This document shows, one piece after another, positions 32,313-41,266 of a DNA stretch of 56,428 bases; within the stretch, counting starts at the first letter, position 1, and each line of letters starts with the position of its first letter. This stretch comes from CAZNGF01 sp964572855 (GTDB lineage Bacteria > Bipolaricaulota > Bipolaricaulia > RBG-16-55-9 > JAJCYT01). The notes beneath the pieces are model-generated. The model ran no database searches, had not been told where the DNA came from, and saw only the letters and a program-made list of their open reading frames with translations. The translations under genes were made by a program, and so were the position numbers. The stretch is from contig CAZNGF010000008.1 in NCBI GenBank assembly GCA_964572855.1, positions 1-56,428 on the forward strand. The letters are read 5' to 3'.

Positions 32313-32644
32313 GCGTACGGGGACGCATCCCCCGCCCCCTCCTCCTCCTCGGGCTCGGGTCGGTGCACCACCTGGCCGTCGAGCAGCTCGACTCGCTCGA
32401 CGTTGGGCGGCCAGCGCAGCCGGTGCGCCTTGAGGATCTCGCCCAACAGGTCCAGGGGAAGGGCGGTCTCGATCCAAACCTCCCGCAGGCGAATCACGCC
32501 GTCCTCGACGGGTAACTCGGGCAACGCCTTCTCGACCGAGCGGACGTATTTGTCCAGGTCGTCGGGGATGCCCTCCATCAAGTCGTAGCCGATCTGCGCG
32601 GCGACGTGTTCGTTGATCCAGATGGCGCCTTTGGTTTCAGCCAT
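32309..32644 (-). CDS. Small conserved-looking protein coupled to the phosphohexomutase
   Basis: 111 residues from ATG 32644 (weak ribosome site). Acidic helical protein: AIWINEHVAAQIGYDLMEGIPDDLDKYVRSVEKALPELPVEDGVIRLREVWIETALPLDLLGEILKAHRLRWPPN, tail of Glu (PEPEEEEGAG). The stop overlaps the mutase start by 4 bases. No family recognised. Confidence 0.65.
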   Translation of the reverse strand: MAETKGAIWINEHVAAQIGYDLMEGIPDDLDKYVRSVEKALPELPVEDGVIRLREVWIETALPLDLLGEILKAHRLRWPPNVERVELLDGQVVHRPEPEEEEGAGDASPYA

Positions 32645-32752
32645 AAGTTCGGCCCGGCTCGGGCACGGCCGCAACGGGGAGCCGGGGAAGGTCAAGTATA
32701 GCCGCGTTTGCGGAGGTCGTCAACGCGCGTTTGGCCCAAGGGATGAGCCGCC

Positions 32753-32781
32753 TTGACAGGGGGCGCCCCCCCGTTTACACT
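32753..32781 (+). promoter_or_regulatory. Promoter of ychF and the phosphatase-fold gene
   Basis: -35 TTGACA (32753-32758), 17-base spacer, -10 TACACT (32776-32781), 46 bases before the GTG. Confidence 0.8.
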
Positions 32782-32827
32782 GTCGCATCCCCCGTTTTCG
32801 GCAACCAAACGGCTTTGGAGGGACACC

Positions 32828-33901
32828 GTGGCTGCGCTTTCGCTCTACCTCATCGGCGCCCCGGGCGCGGGCAAGTCGGCCGTGTTCGACGCGCTCACGC
32901 ACACCCCGGAGGGCCCGCACTTCTCGACCAAGGAAGCCCACCGGCTCGGCACCGTCAAGGTCCCCGACGCCCGCCTGACCCAACTGCGGGACCTGTACAA
33001 GCCGAAAAAGTTCACGCCCGCCGAGGTCTCGTTCGTCGACGTGGGCTTGCCGCCAGGGGCCGAGGACCGGCGCCGTCTGGGCGAGCTGACGGCCTTCCTG
33101 GGGGATGCAGACGCCTTCCTGCTGGTGGTGCAGGCCTTCGGCGAGCTCGATTACCGCGGCGAGTCGCCCGACCCGGTCCAGCAGCTGGAGGCGATGCGTC
33201 TGGAGCTGATCGTGGCCGACCTGGAAAAGGTCGAGCGCCGGCTGGAGCGCATCGCCCAGGACCGACAGAAGGGCCAAAAGGGCGGCGAGGCCGAGGCCGC
33301 GTTATTGGAACGCTGCCAGGCGTGGCTCGAGGACGAGCAACCCTTGAGCGAGTTCGGCTTCAAGCCGGATGAGGAGAAGACCGTGCGGGGGTTTCGTTTC
33401 CTGTCGCAGAAGCCCATCCTGGTCGTGGCCAACGTCGGCGAGGACAACCCGGCCAGCGCGGGGTTGGATGCGCTGCTTGAAACGTGTGAAGCCCACGGGC
33501 TCGGCATCATGGCTTTCTGCGCCCCGCTGGAGGCCGAGATCGCCCAGCTCACAGCGGATGAGCAGGCCGACTTCCTGAAGGACTACGGGCTGGACGAGCC
33601 GGCGCGCGCGCGGCTGATCCAGGCGGCCTACCGCCTGTTGGACCTGGTCAGCTTTTTCACCGTGGGCGAGGACGAGGTGCGCGCCTGGACGGTCGCAAAA
33701 GGCACGCCCGCCCAGGAGGCCGCCGGCAAGATCCACAGCGACATCGAGCGCGGCTTCATCCGCGCCGAGACCGTCAACGCCGATCAATTGCTGGAGGCGG
33801 GCTCGTGGTCGGCCTGCCGCGACCGGGCGCTGCTGCGGCTCGAGGGCAAAACGTATCCGATTGCGGACGGCGACGTGATCAACTTCCGCTTCAACGCCTG
33901 A
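32828..33901 (+). CDS. ychF: YchF/Obg-type P-loop NTPase, divergent
   Basis: 357 residues, normal YchF length. P-loop GAPGAGKS (10-17), G3-like FVDVGLPPGA, specificity loop VVANVGED (the N-x-x-E of ATP-preferring YchF rather than NKxD), long coiled coil (VADLEKVERRLERIAQDRQKGQK, about 137-160), and the C-terminal TGS-like domain with FFTVGEDEVRAWTV and IERGFIRAETVNADQLL (about 275-357). GTG at 32828 with GGAGGG 5 bases upstream. The P-loop differs from the usual G-x-PNVGKST, so this is a divergent member. The stop and next start overlap (TGATG). Confidence 0.85.
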   Translation: MAALSLYLIGAPGAGKSAVFDALTHTPEGPHFSTKEAHRLGTVKVPDARLTQLRDLYKPKKFTPAEVSFVDVGLPPGAEDRRRLGELTAFLGDADAFLLVVQAFGELDYRGESPDPVQQLEAMRLELIVADLEKVERRLERIAQDRQKGQKGGEAEAALLERCQAWLEDEQPLSEFGFKPDEEKTVRGFRFLSQKPILVVANVGEDNPASAGLDALLETCEAHGLGIMAFCAPLEAEIAQLTADEQADFLKDYGLDEPARARLIQAAYRLLDLVSFFTVGEDEVRAWTVAKGTPAQEAAGKIHSDIERGFIRAETVNADQLLEAGSWSACRDRALLRLEGKTYPIADGDVINFRFNA

Positions 33902-35301
33902 TGCCCTGGTTCCGCCGCAAGCAGCGTCAAAGCCAGCGCGTGGTCGTGATCGGGCTCGACTGCCTGGAGCCGAGCCTCGCCTTCGAGCGATTCGCCGACG
34001 ACATGCCCCAGCTGAGCGCGCTGCGGCGCGGCGGCGCCTGGGGCCGGTTCGAGAGCGTGATCCCCCCGATTACGGTCCCGGCCTGGGCCTGCATGACCAC
34101 GGGCAAAACGCCCGGGGAGCTCGGGATCTACGGCTTTCGCAACCGAGCCGATTATGGTTACGGCGAGCTCAAGATCGTGATCTCGCACGACGTCCAGGCG
34201 CAAGCGATCTGGGATTCCTTGGGCCAAGCCGGGCGCGAGAGCGTCGTGATCGGCGTGCCGCCGGGCTTCCCGCCCAAGCCCGTCCACGGCCACGCCGTCT
34301 CGTGCTTCCTCACGCCGGGGGTTGACGTCGACTGCACGCACCCGGCCTCGCTCAAGGGCGAGCTCGAGCGGCGCTTCGGGCCGTACCGCTTCGACGTCAG
34401 AAATTTCCGCACCGACGACAAGCGCTGGCTGCTGGACCAGATCCACGTGCTCACCGAGCAGCGCTTCGCCGTGGCCGCGCACCTGATGGGGACGAAACCG
34501 TGGGACTTCTTCATGGTCGTCGACATGGGGCCGGACCGGATGCACCACGGCTTCTGGAAGTACTTCGATCCCCAGCACCGCCGGTACGAACCAGGCAACC
34601 CGTTCGAGGGCGCGATGCGCGACTACTATCGCTTCCTGGACGAACAGCTCGGCCGTTGCCTCGACGCCGTGCCCGACGACGCCGCCGTGTTCGTCGTCTC
34701 CGACCACGGCGCCAAGCGCATGGACGGCGGGATCTGCCTCAACGAGTGGCTCCTGCGCGAAGGTTTCTTGAAACTGAAACGCCCCCCCGAGGGCGTGCAG
34801 ACCCTGGAGAAATGCGAGATCGACTGGGCCCACACGCGCGCCTGGGGCGAGGGCGGCTACTACGGCCGCATCTTCCTTAACGTCCAGGGGCGCGAGCCGA
34901 GCGGCGTCATCCCGCCGAGCGAGTACGAAGCCGTGCGCGACGAGCTCGTTGCCAAGCTCGAAGCGCTGGGCGACGAAGCCGGGAGCCCCATCGGCACGCG
35001 CGTATACAGACCGCAGGACCTGTACGAGACCGTCCGGGGCATCCCGCCGGATTTGATCGCGCTCTTCGGCGACCTGCACTGGCGCTCGGTGGGCAGCGTG
35101 GGCTGGAACGCGGTCCACGTCCACGAAAACGACACCGGCCCCGACGACGCCAACCACGCCCAGCACGGGCTGATCGTGGCGCACAACGTCCAAGGGCTCA
35201 AGGGCGAGTTCGCAGCGCAGCTCCCGCAACTGGCCGGCACGGCGCTCAAGCTGCTGGGCCAGCCCCTGCCGCCGGATTTGACGTTCCCGCCGCTGGTCTG
35301 A
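33901..35301 (+). CDS. Alkaline-phosphatase-superfamily phosphodiesterase/pyrophosphatase
   Basis: 466 residues, Phosphodiest (PF01663) fold. Metal Asp 20 in VVVIGLDCLEP; candidate nucleophile Thr 58 in PPITVPAW; DMGPDRMHHGFW (second metal group, near 201-212); VFVVSDHGAKRMDGG; QHGLIVAHN near the end supplying the last His. No signal peptide, so cytoplasmic. ATG overlaps the ychF stop (TGATG). Relatives hydrolyse nucleotide pyrophosphates or phosphodiesters; substrate unknown. Confidence 0.88.
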   Translation: MPWFRRKQRQSQRVVVIGLDCLEPSLAFERFADDMPQLSALRRGGAWGRFESVIPPITVPAWACMTTGKTPGELGIYGFRNRADYGYGELKIVISHDVQAQAIWDSLGQAGRESVVIGVPPGFPPKPVHGHAVSCFLTPGVDVDCTHPASLKGELERRFGPYRFDVRNFRTDDKRWLLDQIHVLTEQRFAVAAHLMGTKPWDFFMVVDMGPDRMHHGFWKYFDPQHRRYEPGNPFEGAMRDYYRFLDEQLGRCLDAVPDDAAVFVVSDHGAKRMDGGICLNEWLLREGFLKLKRPPEGVQTLEKCEIDWAHTRAWGEGGYYGRIFLNVQGREPSGVIPPSEYEAVRDELVAKLEALGDEAGSPIGTRVYRPQDLYETVRGIPPDLIALFGDLHWRSVGSVGWNAVHVHENDTGPDDANHAQHGLIVAHNVQGLKGEFAAQLPQLAGTALKLLGQPLPPDLTFPPLV

Positions 35302-35310
35302 AGCCAGCCC

Positions 35311-35353
35311 GTAGGAGCCGCTGAGCGGGCCTGGCCGGCACAGCAGGCGCTAC
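35311..35353 (+). repeat. GTAGGAG...GCGCTAC palindromic element
   Basis: Bounded by GTAGGAGCC and GGCGCTAC with inner CCGCTGAGCGG and GCCTGGCCGGC pairings; a divergent member of the GTAGGGG family between two convergent genes. Confidence 0.5.
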
Positions 35354-35408
35354 GGGTTGCATTGTGGGGCGCTCTAATGCTGCCTGAGCCCAGGTTTTGT
35401 CGGCTGGT

Positions 35409-36476
35409 CTAAAACGGCTTCGTGCTCGTTTTGGACGTGAGCTTGGCCGTGGCCGCGGCCAGCAGCTTGGCGCAGTGTTCCAGATCCTTCAGGCTCACGA
35501 GCTCGCAGGGGCTGTGCATGTAACGGTTGGGGATGCCCACCAGCGCGGTGGCCACGCCCGCGCGGTTGAGCTGGATGGCGTTGGCGTCGGTCCCGGTGCC
35601 GCGCGGCTCGGCGCTGAGCTGGTAGGGGATCTTCTCGGCCTCGGCGGTCTCGACCAGCAGATCGTAGAAGCGCGGGTGGATGTTGGGGCCGCGCGCGATC
35701 ACGGGACCGGCGCCGATTGTGACCTGCCCCTCGCGCTTCTTGGGCTCGTCCATGCCGGGGTGGTCGGTGGCGAAGGTGACGTCGACCGCGATGGCGAACT
35801 GCGGGTCGATCCCGTAGGCCGCCGTGGTCGCCCCGCGCAGGCCGATCTCCTCCTGCACCGTGGCCACGGCGTGCACCTCGGCCTTGGGGCCCATCCGCGC
35901 CAGCAGGCGCGCGGCCTCCAGCACGACGAACGCCCCGGCCCGGTCGTCGAGCCCGCGCCCGACGACCCGGTCCCCCTGGAGCTCCTGGAACGCGTAGGCC
36001 ACCACGAGCGGGTCGCCGATAGCGACGAGCTTTTCGGCGGCCTTCTGGTCCTTGGCGCCGATGTCGACCCAGAGCTCCTCGACCTGGACAACCTGCTTGC
36101 GCGCTTCTTCCTGAAGCAGGTGGATCGGCTTTTTCCCGATCACGCCGGGCACGCGGCCCCGCTTGGTGCGGATCCAGACGCGCTGGCCCTGGGCGATCTG
36201 CGGATCCCAGCCGCCGACGGGCGCGATCCACAAGAAACCGTTGTCGTCGATGTGCGTGACCAGAAAGCCGATCTCGTCGTAGTGCCCGGCGAACATGACC
36301 CGCGGCGCCCCGCCGGCGTTGACCACGGCGTCGGTGTTGCCGTGCGAGTCGCGCTCCACGCGGTCGGCGAACTTCTTGGCTTCGGCCTCGTAGACGGCGG
36401 CGGCCTCGTCCTCGTAACCCGAGGGGCTGATCGTGCCCAGCAGGTTCTTTAGGAAGGATAGCGATTGCTTCTTCAC
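35409..36476 (-). CDS. M42-family metalloaminopeptidase
   Basis: 355 residues. Cytoplasmic di-metal aminopeptidase (FrvX/PepA/TET type). Ligands seen: GHYDEIGF (His), GRGLDDRAGAFV (bridging Asp), TVQEEIGLRGA (general base Glu and metal Glu), DVTFATDHPG (Asp), GIPNRYMHSPCE (His). GTG at 36476 with GGAGG 5 bases upstream. Monocistronic. TET peptidases cleave short peptides and assemble into dodecamers. Confidence 0.93.
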   Translation of the reverse strand: MKKQSLSFLKNLLGTISPSGYEDEAAAVYEAEAKKFADRVERDSHGNTDAVVNAGGAPRVMFAGHYDEIGFLVTHIDDNGFLWIAPVGGWDPQIAQGQRVWIRTKRGRVPGVIGKKPIHLLQEEARKQVVQVEELWVDIGAKDQKAAEKLVAIGDPLVVAYAFQELQGDRVVGRGLDDRAGAFVVLEAARLLARMGPKAEVHAVATVQEEIGLRGATTAAYGIDPQFAIAVDVTFATDHPGMDEPKKREGQVTIGAGPVIARGPNIHPRFYDLLVETAEAEKIPYQLSAEPRGTGTDANAIQLNRAGVATALVGIPNRYMHSPCELVSLKDLEHCAKLLAAATAKLTSKTSTKPF

Positions 36477-36544
36477 AGGAGCCTCCGTTGTGTGATGAAT
36501 TCGCCCACTATAAGGTCTCCGCGGCGCCAACGCCAAAGCCCGGC

Positions 36545-36574
36545 TTGATCCTGACGCGGCAGCGGGCATATACT
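36545..36574 (+). promoter_or_regulatory. Promoter of the PPC-domain gene
   Basis: -35 TTGATC (36545-36550), 18-base spacer, -10 TATACT (36569-36574), 17 bases before the ATG. Confidence 0.7.
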
Positions 36575-36591
36575 GACCTCAGGAGGCGCTC

Positions 36592-37821
36592 ATGCGGCGA
36601 GTCACCCCCACCCTCACGCTTCTGCTCGCCCTGCTGTTCGCGCTCGGGGCCGGCACGGCCGCCCAGCCCGAGGACGACCACGGGGACGCGCCGGAGCCGC
36701 TCTCGGCCACGCTGGTCCAGGTCGACGGCCCGCCGATTTCAGCCGAGCTGGCCGTCACCGGCGACGTGGACTGCTTCATGTTCGAGGCGGTCGCAGGTCT
36801 GGACTACGCCTTCGCCGCCGAGCCGGAAGGCGAGAAGCTCGACCTGCTGTTGCTGCTGTTCGACCGCCAGGACGCCGTGCTGCTGGCCGTCGACGACGGC
36901 GGCCAGGCACGCGGGGCCGCGCTGGACTGGACCGCGCCGGCGGGCGGCTTCCACTTCGTCTGCGTCCGCAACGCGCGCGCCACCGAAGGGACGGGCTCCT
37001 ACCGATTGACGATCCAAACCGCATCGGGCGGCGAGCCGCGCGAGCAAGAACCCGAAGCGCCGCAGGACCCCGGGGACGACGCGGACGACCCCGCACCGCC
37101 GCAGGAGCCGCCCGACCAGCCCCGCGAGCCCGAGCCCGCTGCCTCGAGCGGGACGGGGCACGTGGGCGTGCTGGGCGCCGACGACGCCGCCAGCGTGGCC
37201 GACGTGGTGGGCTTCTTGCGGGACACGGGCGCGTTCGCGGGTGTCGAATCCGTGGACGTGGCCACCGCCACGCCTACGCTAACCCAACTGGAGGCGTTCG
37301 AAGCCGTGCTCGTCTGGTCCGACGAGGCGTTTGCCGACGCCGAGGCGCTGGGGAACGCCCTGGCCGACTACGCCGACGCCGGCGGCGGGGTCGTGGTGGC
37401 GGCCGTGAGCTTTGACGTCCCCAGCGAAAGCGACCCCGATACCCTGGGCGGGCGCTTCCTCTCCGGGGGCTACTACGCGATCCGGCCCGAGGCCGACAAC
37501 GTCGACAACGGGCGGCGGCGCCTGGGCGAACTGCGCGAGCCGGACCACCCGATCCTCTCGGGGGTCGACCGGGTCGACGGCGGCCTGCGCAGCTACCACT
37601 CGCCCACCAGCGCGCTCTCGTCGGGGGCGCGCGCGCTGGCCACCTGGGACGACCGCTCGGTCCTGGCCGCGGTCAAGGCCGTGGGCGATGCGCGCCGGGC
37701 CGACCTCAACCTGTTCCCGCCCTCCAGCCGCGTCTCGCCCGAGCTCTGGCCCTTCACGCCCTTTAACGACGTGGATCACCTGTTCGCCAACGCGCTGCTG
37801 TGGGTGGCGGGGCGGCGTTAG
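36592..37821 (+). CDS. Exported PPC-domain protein with a ThuA/amidotransferase-like domain
   Basis: 409 residues; ATG with TCAGGAGG 5 bases upstream. Signal peptide MRRVTPTLTLLLALLFALGAGTAAQ. N-terminal PPC-type beta domain (ELAVTGDVDCFMFEAVAGLDYAFAAEPEGEKLDLLLLLFD...GSYRLTIQT, about 50-143), Pro/Glu-rich linker (about 147-184), then an alpha/beta domain (about 189-409) with VGVLGADDAASVADVVGFL and DADAGGGVVVAAVSFDVP-like segments resembling the ThuA/GATase-1-like fold. I see no clear Cys-His-Glu triad. Inferred: surface binding protein. Confidence 0.78.
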   Translation: MRRVTPTLTLLLALLFALGAGTAAQPEDDHGDAPEPLSATLVQVDGPPISAELAVTGDVDCFMFEAVAGLDYAFAAEPEGEKLDLLLLLFDRQDAVLLAVDDGGQARGAALDWTAPAGGFHFVCVRNARATEGTGSYRLTIQTASGGEPREQEPEAPQDPGDDADDPAPPQEPPDQPREPEPAASSGTGHVGVLGADDAASVADVVGFLRDTGAFAGVESVDVATATPTLTQLEAFEAVLVWSDEAFADAEALGNALADYADAGGGVVVAAVSFDVPSESDPDTLGGRFLSGGYYAIRPEADNVDNGRRRLGELREPDHPILSGVDRVDGGLRSYHSPTSALSSGARALATWDDRSVLAAVKAVGDARRADLNLFPPSSRVSPELWPFTPFNDVDHLFANALLWVAGRR

Positions 37822-37862
37822 GCTGACGTTGGGCTTTCTAATCCCGTAGGAGATTCAAGAGC

Positions 37863-37891
37863 GTAAGGGGCGCTTCGCCAAGCGCCCCTAC
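37863..37891. repeat. Palindrome GTAAGGGGCGC...GCGCCCCTAC
   Basis: AGGGGCGCTT-CGCC-AAGCGCCCCT bounded by GTA and AC; lies between two convergent genes and could end transcription of both. Confidence 0.7.
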
Positions 37892-37923
37892 GGAGGTTTG
37901 CAGGAGACGGCCAGAGCGATTCC

Positions 37924-38586
37924 TCAGTTGTGCGCGTCGAGCACCTGGACGCCGGCCTGCCGCAGGTCGTGCACGATCTTGCGGAAGTCGTAATCCTCGG
38001 TGCGGATGACCACCACGGTCTTGCCGTCCATCCCTTCGATGGCGTGGCGGCACTCCTCGCAGGTGACCACGCTGAGCACGTTGGTCTCGTGCTCCTTGAT
38101 GACGTTGAGCGCCTTGGCCAACTGGCCCGGCTCGTCGCTGAGCGCGAGCGTGATGCGCGCGCCGCCCTTTTTGACGCCCATGACGCTGAGCAGGACCGAG
38201 AAGATGTCCGACTCGGTCACGACGCCCACGAGCCCGTCCTCCTCGACCACGGGCAGGCCCCCCACCTTGCGCTCGTGCATGATCAGGGCCACCTGCTCGA
38301 TGGGCGCGTCGGGCGGAACCGTGATCAAGTCCTCCTCGGGGGTCATGATGTCTGAGACCTTGGTGCGGGCCAACAGGTAGTTGAGCTCCCAGATGCTCAG
38401 GCTGGTGGCGTCCGAGGGACCGGCCTCCTGGATGTCGCCCTGCGTGACGATGCCCACCAGGCGCCCGTCCTTGAGCACGGGCAGGCGGCGCACGTTGTGT
38501 TTCTTCATCAGGTCGCGGGCTTCCAGGATGGGCACGTCGGGGGCGACCGTGACCACGTCGGCGGTCATCCACATGCGAACGAACAT
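37924..38586 (-). CDS. CBS-pair protein with C-terminal ACT-like domain, second copy
   Basis: 220 residues. Two CBS repeats (MTADVVTVAPDVPILEARDLMKKHNVRRLPVLKDGRLVGIVTQGDI; MTPEEDLITVPPDAPIEQVALIMHERKVGGLPVVEEDGLVGVVTESDIF) separated by a 25-residue helix insert (SLSIWELNYLLARTKVSD). An ACT-like domain follows (ITLALSDEPGQLAKALNVIKEHETNVLSVVTCEE). AAAGGAGG precedes the ATG. Same architecture as 26031-26636, where the insert is shorter. Probable ligand-sensing regulator. Confidence 0.88.
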   Translation of the reverse strand: MFVRMWMTADVVTVAPDVPILEARDLMKKHNVRRLPVLKDGRLVGIVTQGDIQEAGPSDATSLSIWELNYLLARTKVSDIMTPEEDLITVPPDAPIEQVALIMHERKVGGLPVVEEDGLVGVVTESDIFSVLLSVMGVKKGGARITLALSDEPGQLAKALNVIKEHETNVLSVVTCEECRHAIEGMDGKTVVVIRTEDYDFRKIVHDLRQAGVQVLDAHN

Positions 38587-38678
38587 GCGAACCTCCTTTG
38601 GCTGCGCAGCATATCACAGTTGCTATCCGCGCTCAAACCCATGCTACGCGCCCCGAAACCCGAAAACGATGATCGGGG

Positions 38679-39137
38679 TCAGGCCCCGGCTTGACCTGGG
38701 TCAGCCACGCGCGCGAGTTGACCACGGGCTTCGGCGCTCAGTGGGGCGGACCCGGCGCCCGTCAGCGCGGCCGAGCACGCCCCCTGGCCCGGCATGCACA
38801 CGGCCCGCTCGCGGCGCGTGAGCCGGGTCACGAACTTGACCAGGGCGGGGTAGAGGCGGAAGGCGAGCCAGCTCACGAAGGCGGGCAGACCCAACAGGCT
38901 CACGAGCTCGCGCGCGGCGGCCTGCGCCCAGTAGACCCGCTCGCCCCGGAACAGGTACATGGTGAAGCCGGGCCGGTCGCCGAATTGCGCGGCCAGCAGG
39001 GCTTGCGCTCCTTCGGCGTCGTATTCCAACGGGCGCACGCGCCCGGATCGGTCCAGGCGGCGGGCGGCCCAGGCGAAGCGCCGGCAGTAGGCGCAGTCCC
39101 CGTCGTAGATGAGCACGGCTCGTTTCGTATGCCCCAT
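38679..39137 (-). CDS. DCC-family thiol-disulfide oxidoreductase-like protein (DUF393)
   Basis: 152 residues. Signature YDGDCAYCRRFAWAARRLD near the N terminus (Cys 15 and Cys 18), followed by PLEYDAEGAQAL and a hydrophobic helix region (ELVSLLGLPAFVSWLAFRLYPALVKFVTR). The C terminus carries two extra Cys (CMPGQGAC). Known: DCC family is named for the conserved DxxCxxC motif; proven substrates are few. The end overlaps a TGACCTGGGTCA palindrome. Confidence 0.85.
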   Translation of the reverse strand: MGHTKRAVLIYDGDCAYCRRFAWAARRLDRSGRVRPLEYDAEGAQALLAAQFGDRPGFTMYLFRGERVYWAQAAARELVSLLGLPAFVSWLAFRLYPALVKFVTRLTRRERAVCMPGQGACSAALTGAGSAPLSAEARGQLARVADPGQAGA

Positions 39138-39181
39138 AGCTTCAGGGTATCGGGAAGCGGGCCGATCTCAACGCGGGCCGC

Positions 39182-40153
39182 TTAGCCGGCCGCCGAGCTC
39201 GGCACGCGCTCCGGCTTGAGCGCCGAGCGCAGCATCCACTCGCACAAGCGTTCGAAGTCGATGCCCTCGGCCCCGGCCACCTGGGGCAGGTCGCTGGTGC
39301 CGGTCATGCCGGGCGAGGTGTTGAGTTCGAGCACGACCGGGTCGCCCTCGGGCGGGACGCGCAAATCCACGCGGGAATAGCCAAAGCAGCCCAGCGCCCG
39401 ATGCGCTGAGAGCGCGGCGACCTGGACCTGCCGGGTGCGTTCCTCGTCGAGTTCGGCCGGCAGGATGAATTCGGTCATGCCAGAGGTATATTTGGCCTCG
39501 TAGTCGTAAAACGCATTGCGTGGGCGCAGCTCCAGCGGCGGCAGCGCGCGGTCGTGCCCCTCGACGCGCAGCACGCCCACGGTGATCTCCTGTCCGGGGA
39601 CGTAGGCTTCGGCGAAGTAGCCCGCAAACCGGCGTCCGACCTCGCGGCACGCGTCTCGGAAGGCCGCCCGGTCGCGGGCGATGGCCACGCCCAGGCTCGA
39701 CCCCTCGCCCACGGGCTTGACCACGGCGGGCAGGCCGATTTCGTCGATCGTCTCCCGGCACCACGCCTCGAAACGCGCGTCGTCGGGGTCGATTCCCTCG
39801 GCCTGCGGGGCGACGTGCAGGTCCGCGGCCTGGAACTGGGCCTTGGCGCGCAGCTTGTCCATGGCCAGCGCGCAGGCCAGCATCCCCGAGCCCGAGTAGG
39901 GCACACCGAGCACGTCGAGCAGCGCCTGCAGCGTGCCGTCCTCGCCGACGCCGCCGTGCAGGCAGTTGAACGCGACCTCGAGCCCGGTGACGGCGTCGAG
40001 CAGCGCGTCCGCGTCCGTCACCTCGACCGCGTGCGCGCGATACCCCAGCGCCCGCAGGGCCTCGAGCACGTTCTGCCCCGAGTTGAGCGAGACCGCGCGC
40101 TCGCCGCTCCACCCGCCCATCAGCACGCCCACGCGCTTGCGTTTCAGATCCAT
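39182..40153 (-). CDS. ddl: D-alanine--D-alanine ligase
   Basis: 323 residues. Joins two D-alanines for peptidoglycan precursors, using ATP (ATP-grasp fold). Seen: VLMGGWSGERAVSLNSG (9-25), CLHGGVGEDGTLQALLDVLGVPYSGSG (about 65-91), VVKPVGEGSSLGV, YEAKYTSGMTEF, VDLRVPPEGDPVVLELNTSPGMTGTSDLP (metal site). ATG at 40153 chosen; no strong ribosome site. Monocistronic. Confidence 0.93.
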   Translation of the reverse strand: MDLKRKRVGVLMGGWSGERAVSLNSGQNVLEALRALGYRAHAVEVTDADALLDAVTGLEVAFNCLHGGVGEDGTLQALLDVLGVPYSGSGMLACALAMDKLRAKAQFQAADLHVAPQAEGIDPDDARFEAWCRETIDEIGLPAVVKPVGEGSSLGVAIARDRAAFRDACREVGRRFAGYFAEAYVPGQEITVGVLRVEGHDRALPPLELRPRNAFYDYEAKYTSGMTEFILPAELDEERTRQVQVAALSAHRALGCFGYSRVDLRVPPEGDPVVLELNTSPGMTGTSDLPQVAGAEGIDFERLCEWMLRSALKPERVPSSAAG

Positions 40154-40227
40154 GGGATCAGCATAGGCTCTGCCCCGCGCGCCCGTCGAGCCCACGCGTC
40201 CGGCGCCCGGGGCACGGCGTCAGCGCT

Positions 40228-40959
40228 TCAAGCCACGGGGTTGCTCAGAATCCCCACGCCGGGGATCTCGACCTCGACCACGTCGCCCGAGCGCAGCGGC
40301 CCCACGCCGGCGGGCGTGCCGGTGGCGATCACATCACCCGGCTCCAGCGTCATGATCGACGAGATGAGCTCGATGAGCATGGGAATCGGGAAGGCGAGCT
40401 GGTCCGTGCGGCCGTGCTGCCTTGGCTCGCCGTTGACGCGCGTGCGCACCTCGAGCGGGTCGCTCAGCTCGTCGGGCGTGACGAGCGCGGGCCCCAGCGG
40501 GCACGAGGTGTCGAAGCCCTTGGCCCGCACCCAGTTGACCTCCCACCCCTGCGCCTGGCGGTCGGTGACGTCGTTGAGGCAGGTGTAGCCTTGGATGTAG
40601 CCCGCCGCGTCGCGCGCCTTGATGTTTCGGCAGCGCGCCCCGATCACGACCGCCACCTCGCCCTCGTGGTCCACGCGCGCCGAGCGCGGCAGGCGGATCG
40701 GCTCGCCGGGACCGATCACCGCCGAGGGCGGCTTGAAGAACAACAGCGGCTGCTCGGGCACGTCGCCGCCCATCTCCTTGGCGTGATCCAGGTAATTCTT
40801 GCCCACGCACACGAGCTTGCCGGGCACGACCGGCGCCAGCAGCGTGACGGCGGACAGGGGATGCGTCTCCCCGCCCTCTCCCCGAACCGCACCGTCGCCA
40901 AGCGTCCCGCGCTGCACGGCTCCGGACGCATCAACTCGAAAGCGCACGTGTTTGGTCAT
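40228..40959 (-). CDS. Fumarylacetoacetate-hydrolase-family enzyme
   Basis: 243 residues. Family features: KLVCVGKNYLDHAKEMGGDVPEQPLLFFKPPSAVIGPGEPI (about 46-86), metal ligands in VDHEGEVAVVIG, GYTCLNDVTDRQAQG, AKGFDTSCPLGPAL, MTLEPGDVIATGTPAGVGPL. Such enzymes hydrolyse or decarboxylate oxo-acids (5-oxopent-3-ene dioate, acylpyruvates, oxaloacetate). ATG at 40959 has no obvious ribosome site. Substrate unassigned. Confidence 0.9.
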   Translation of the reverse strand: MTKHVRFRVDASGAVQRGTLGDGAVRGEGGETHPLSAVTLLAPVVPGKLVCVGKNYLDHAKEMGGDVPEQPLLFFKPPSAVIGPGEPIRLPRSARVDHEGEVAVVIGARCRNIKARDAAGYIQGYTCLNDVTDRQAQGWEVNWVRAKGFDTSCPLGPALVTPDELSDPLEVRTRVNGEPRQHGRTDQLAFPIPMLIELISSIMTLEPGDVIATGTPAGVGPLRSGDVVEVEIPGVGILSNPVA

Positions 40960-41266
40960 GATGCGCCACAAGGTAGGTTCCCGCGCGCCGGACGTCAAAC
41001 GAAACCGAACGGGGCGTCTACGTCATTTGCCCTAAAGCCCGGTCGTTTTGCCCCAGACGGAGCGCCCCCGCATTGCGCCAAAGGGACGAGCGCGGCCGGG
41101 ACATTGTTTCGATGTGCGGGCGCGGGCGCGCCCCTACCATGATGGCATACCCCATGGGACGCTTGAACCTCCTGAGGGCGCGGGGGACGTTGGTCCCCCG
41201 CGCTCCCCTCCTCATCTTCCCACGTTCCGGTATCATGGACACAATAATCGCGCGAAAGGATGGAGC

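Noticed and set aside
38691..38705. TGACCTGGGTCA as a third copy of the selenoprotein operator
   Set aside because: It lies within the end of the DCC coding region, differs in the centre and lacks the ATGA-N6-TCAT part.
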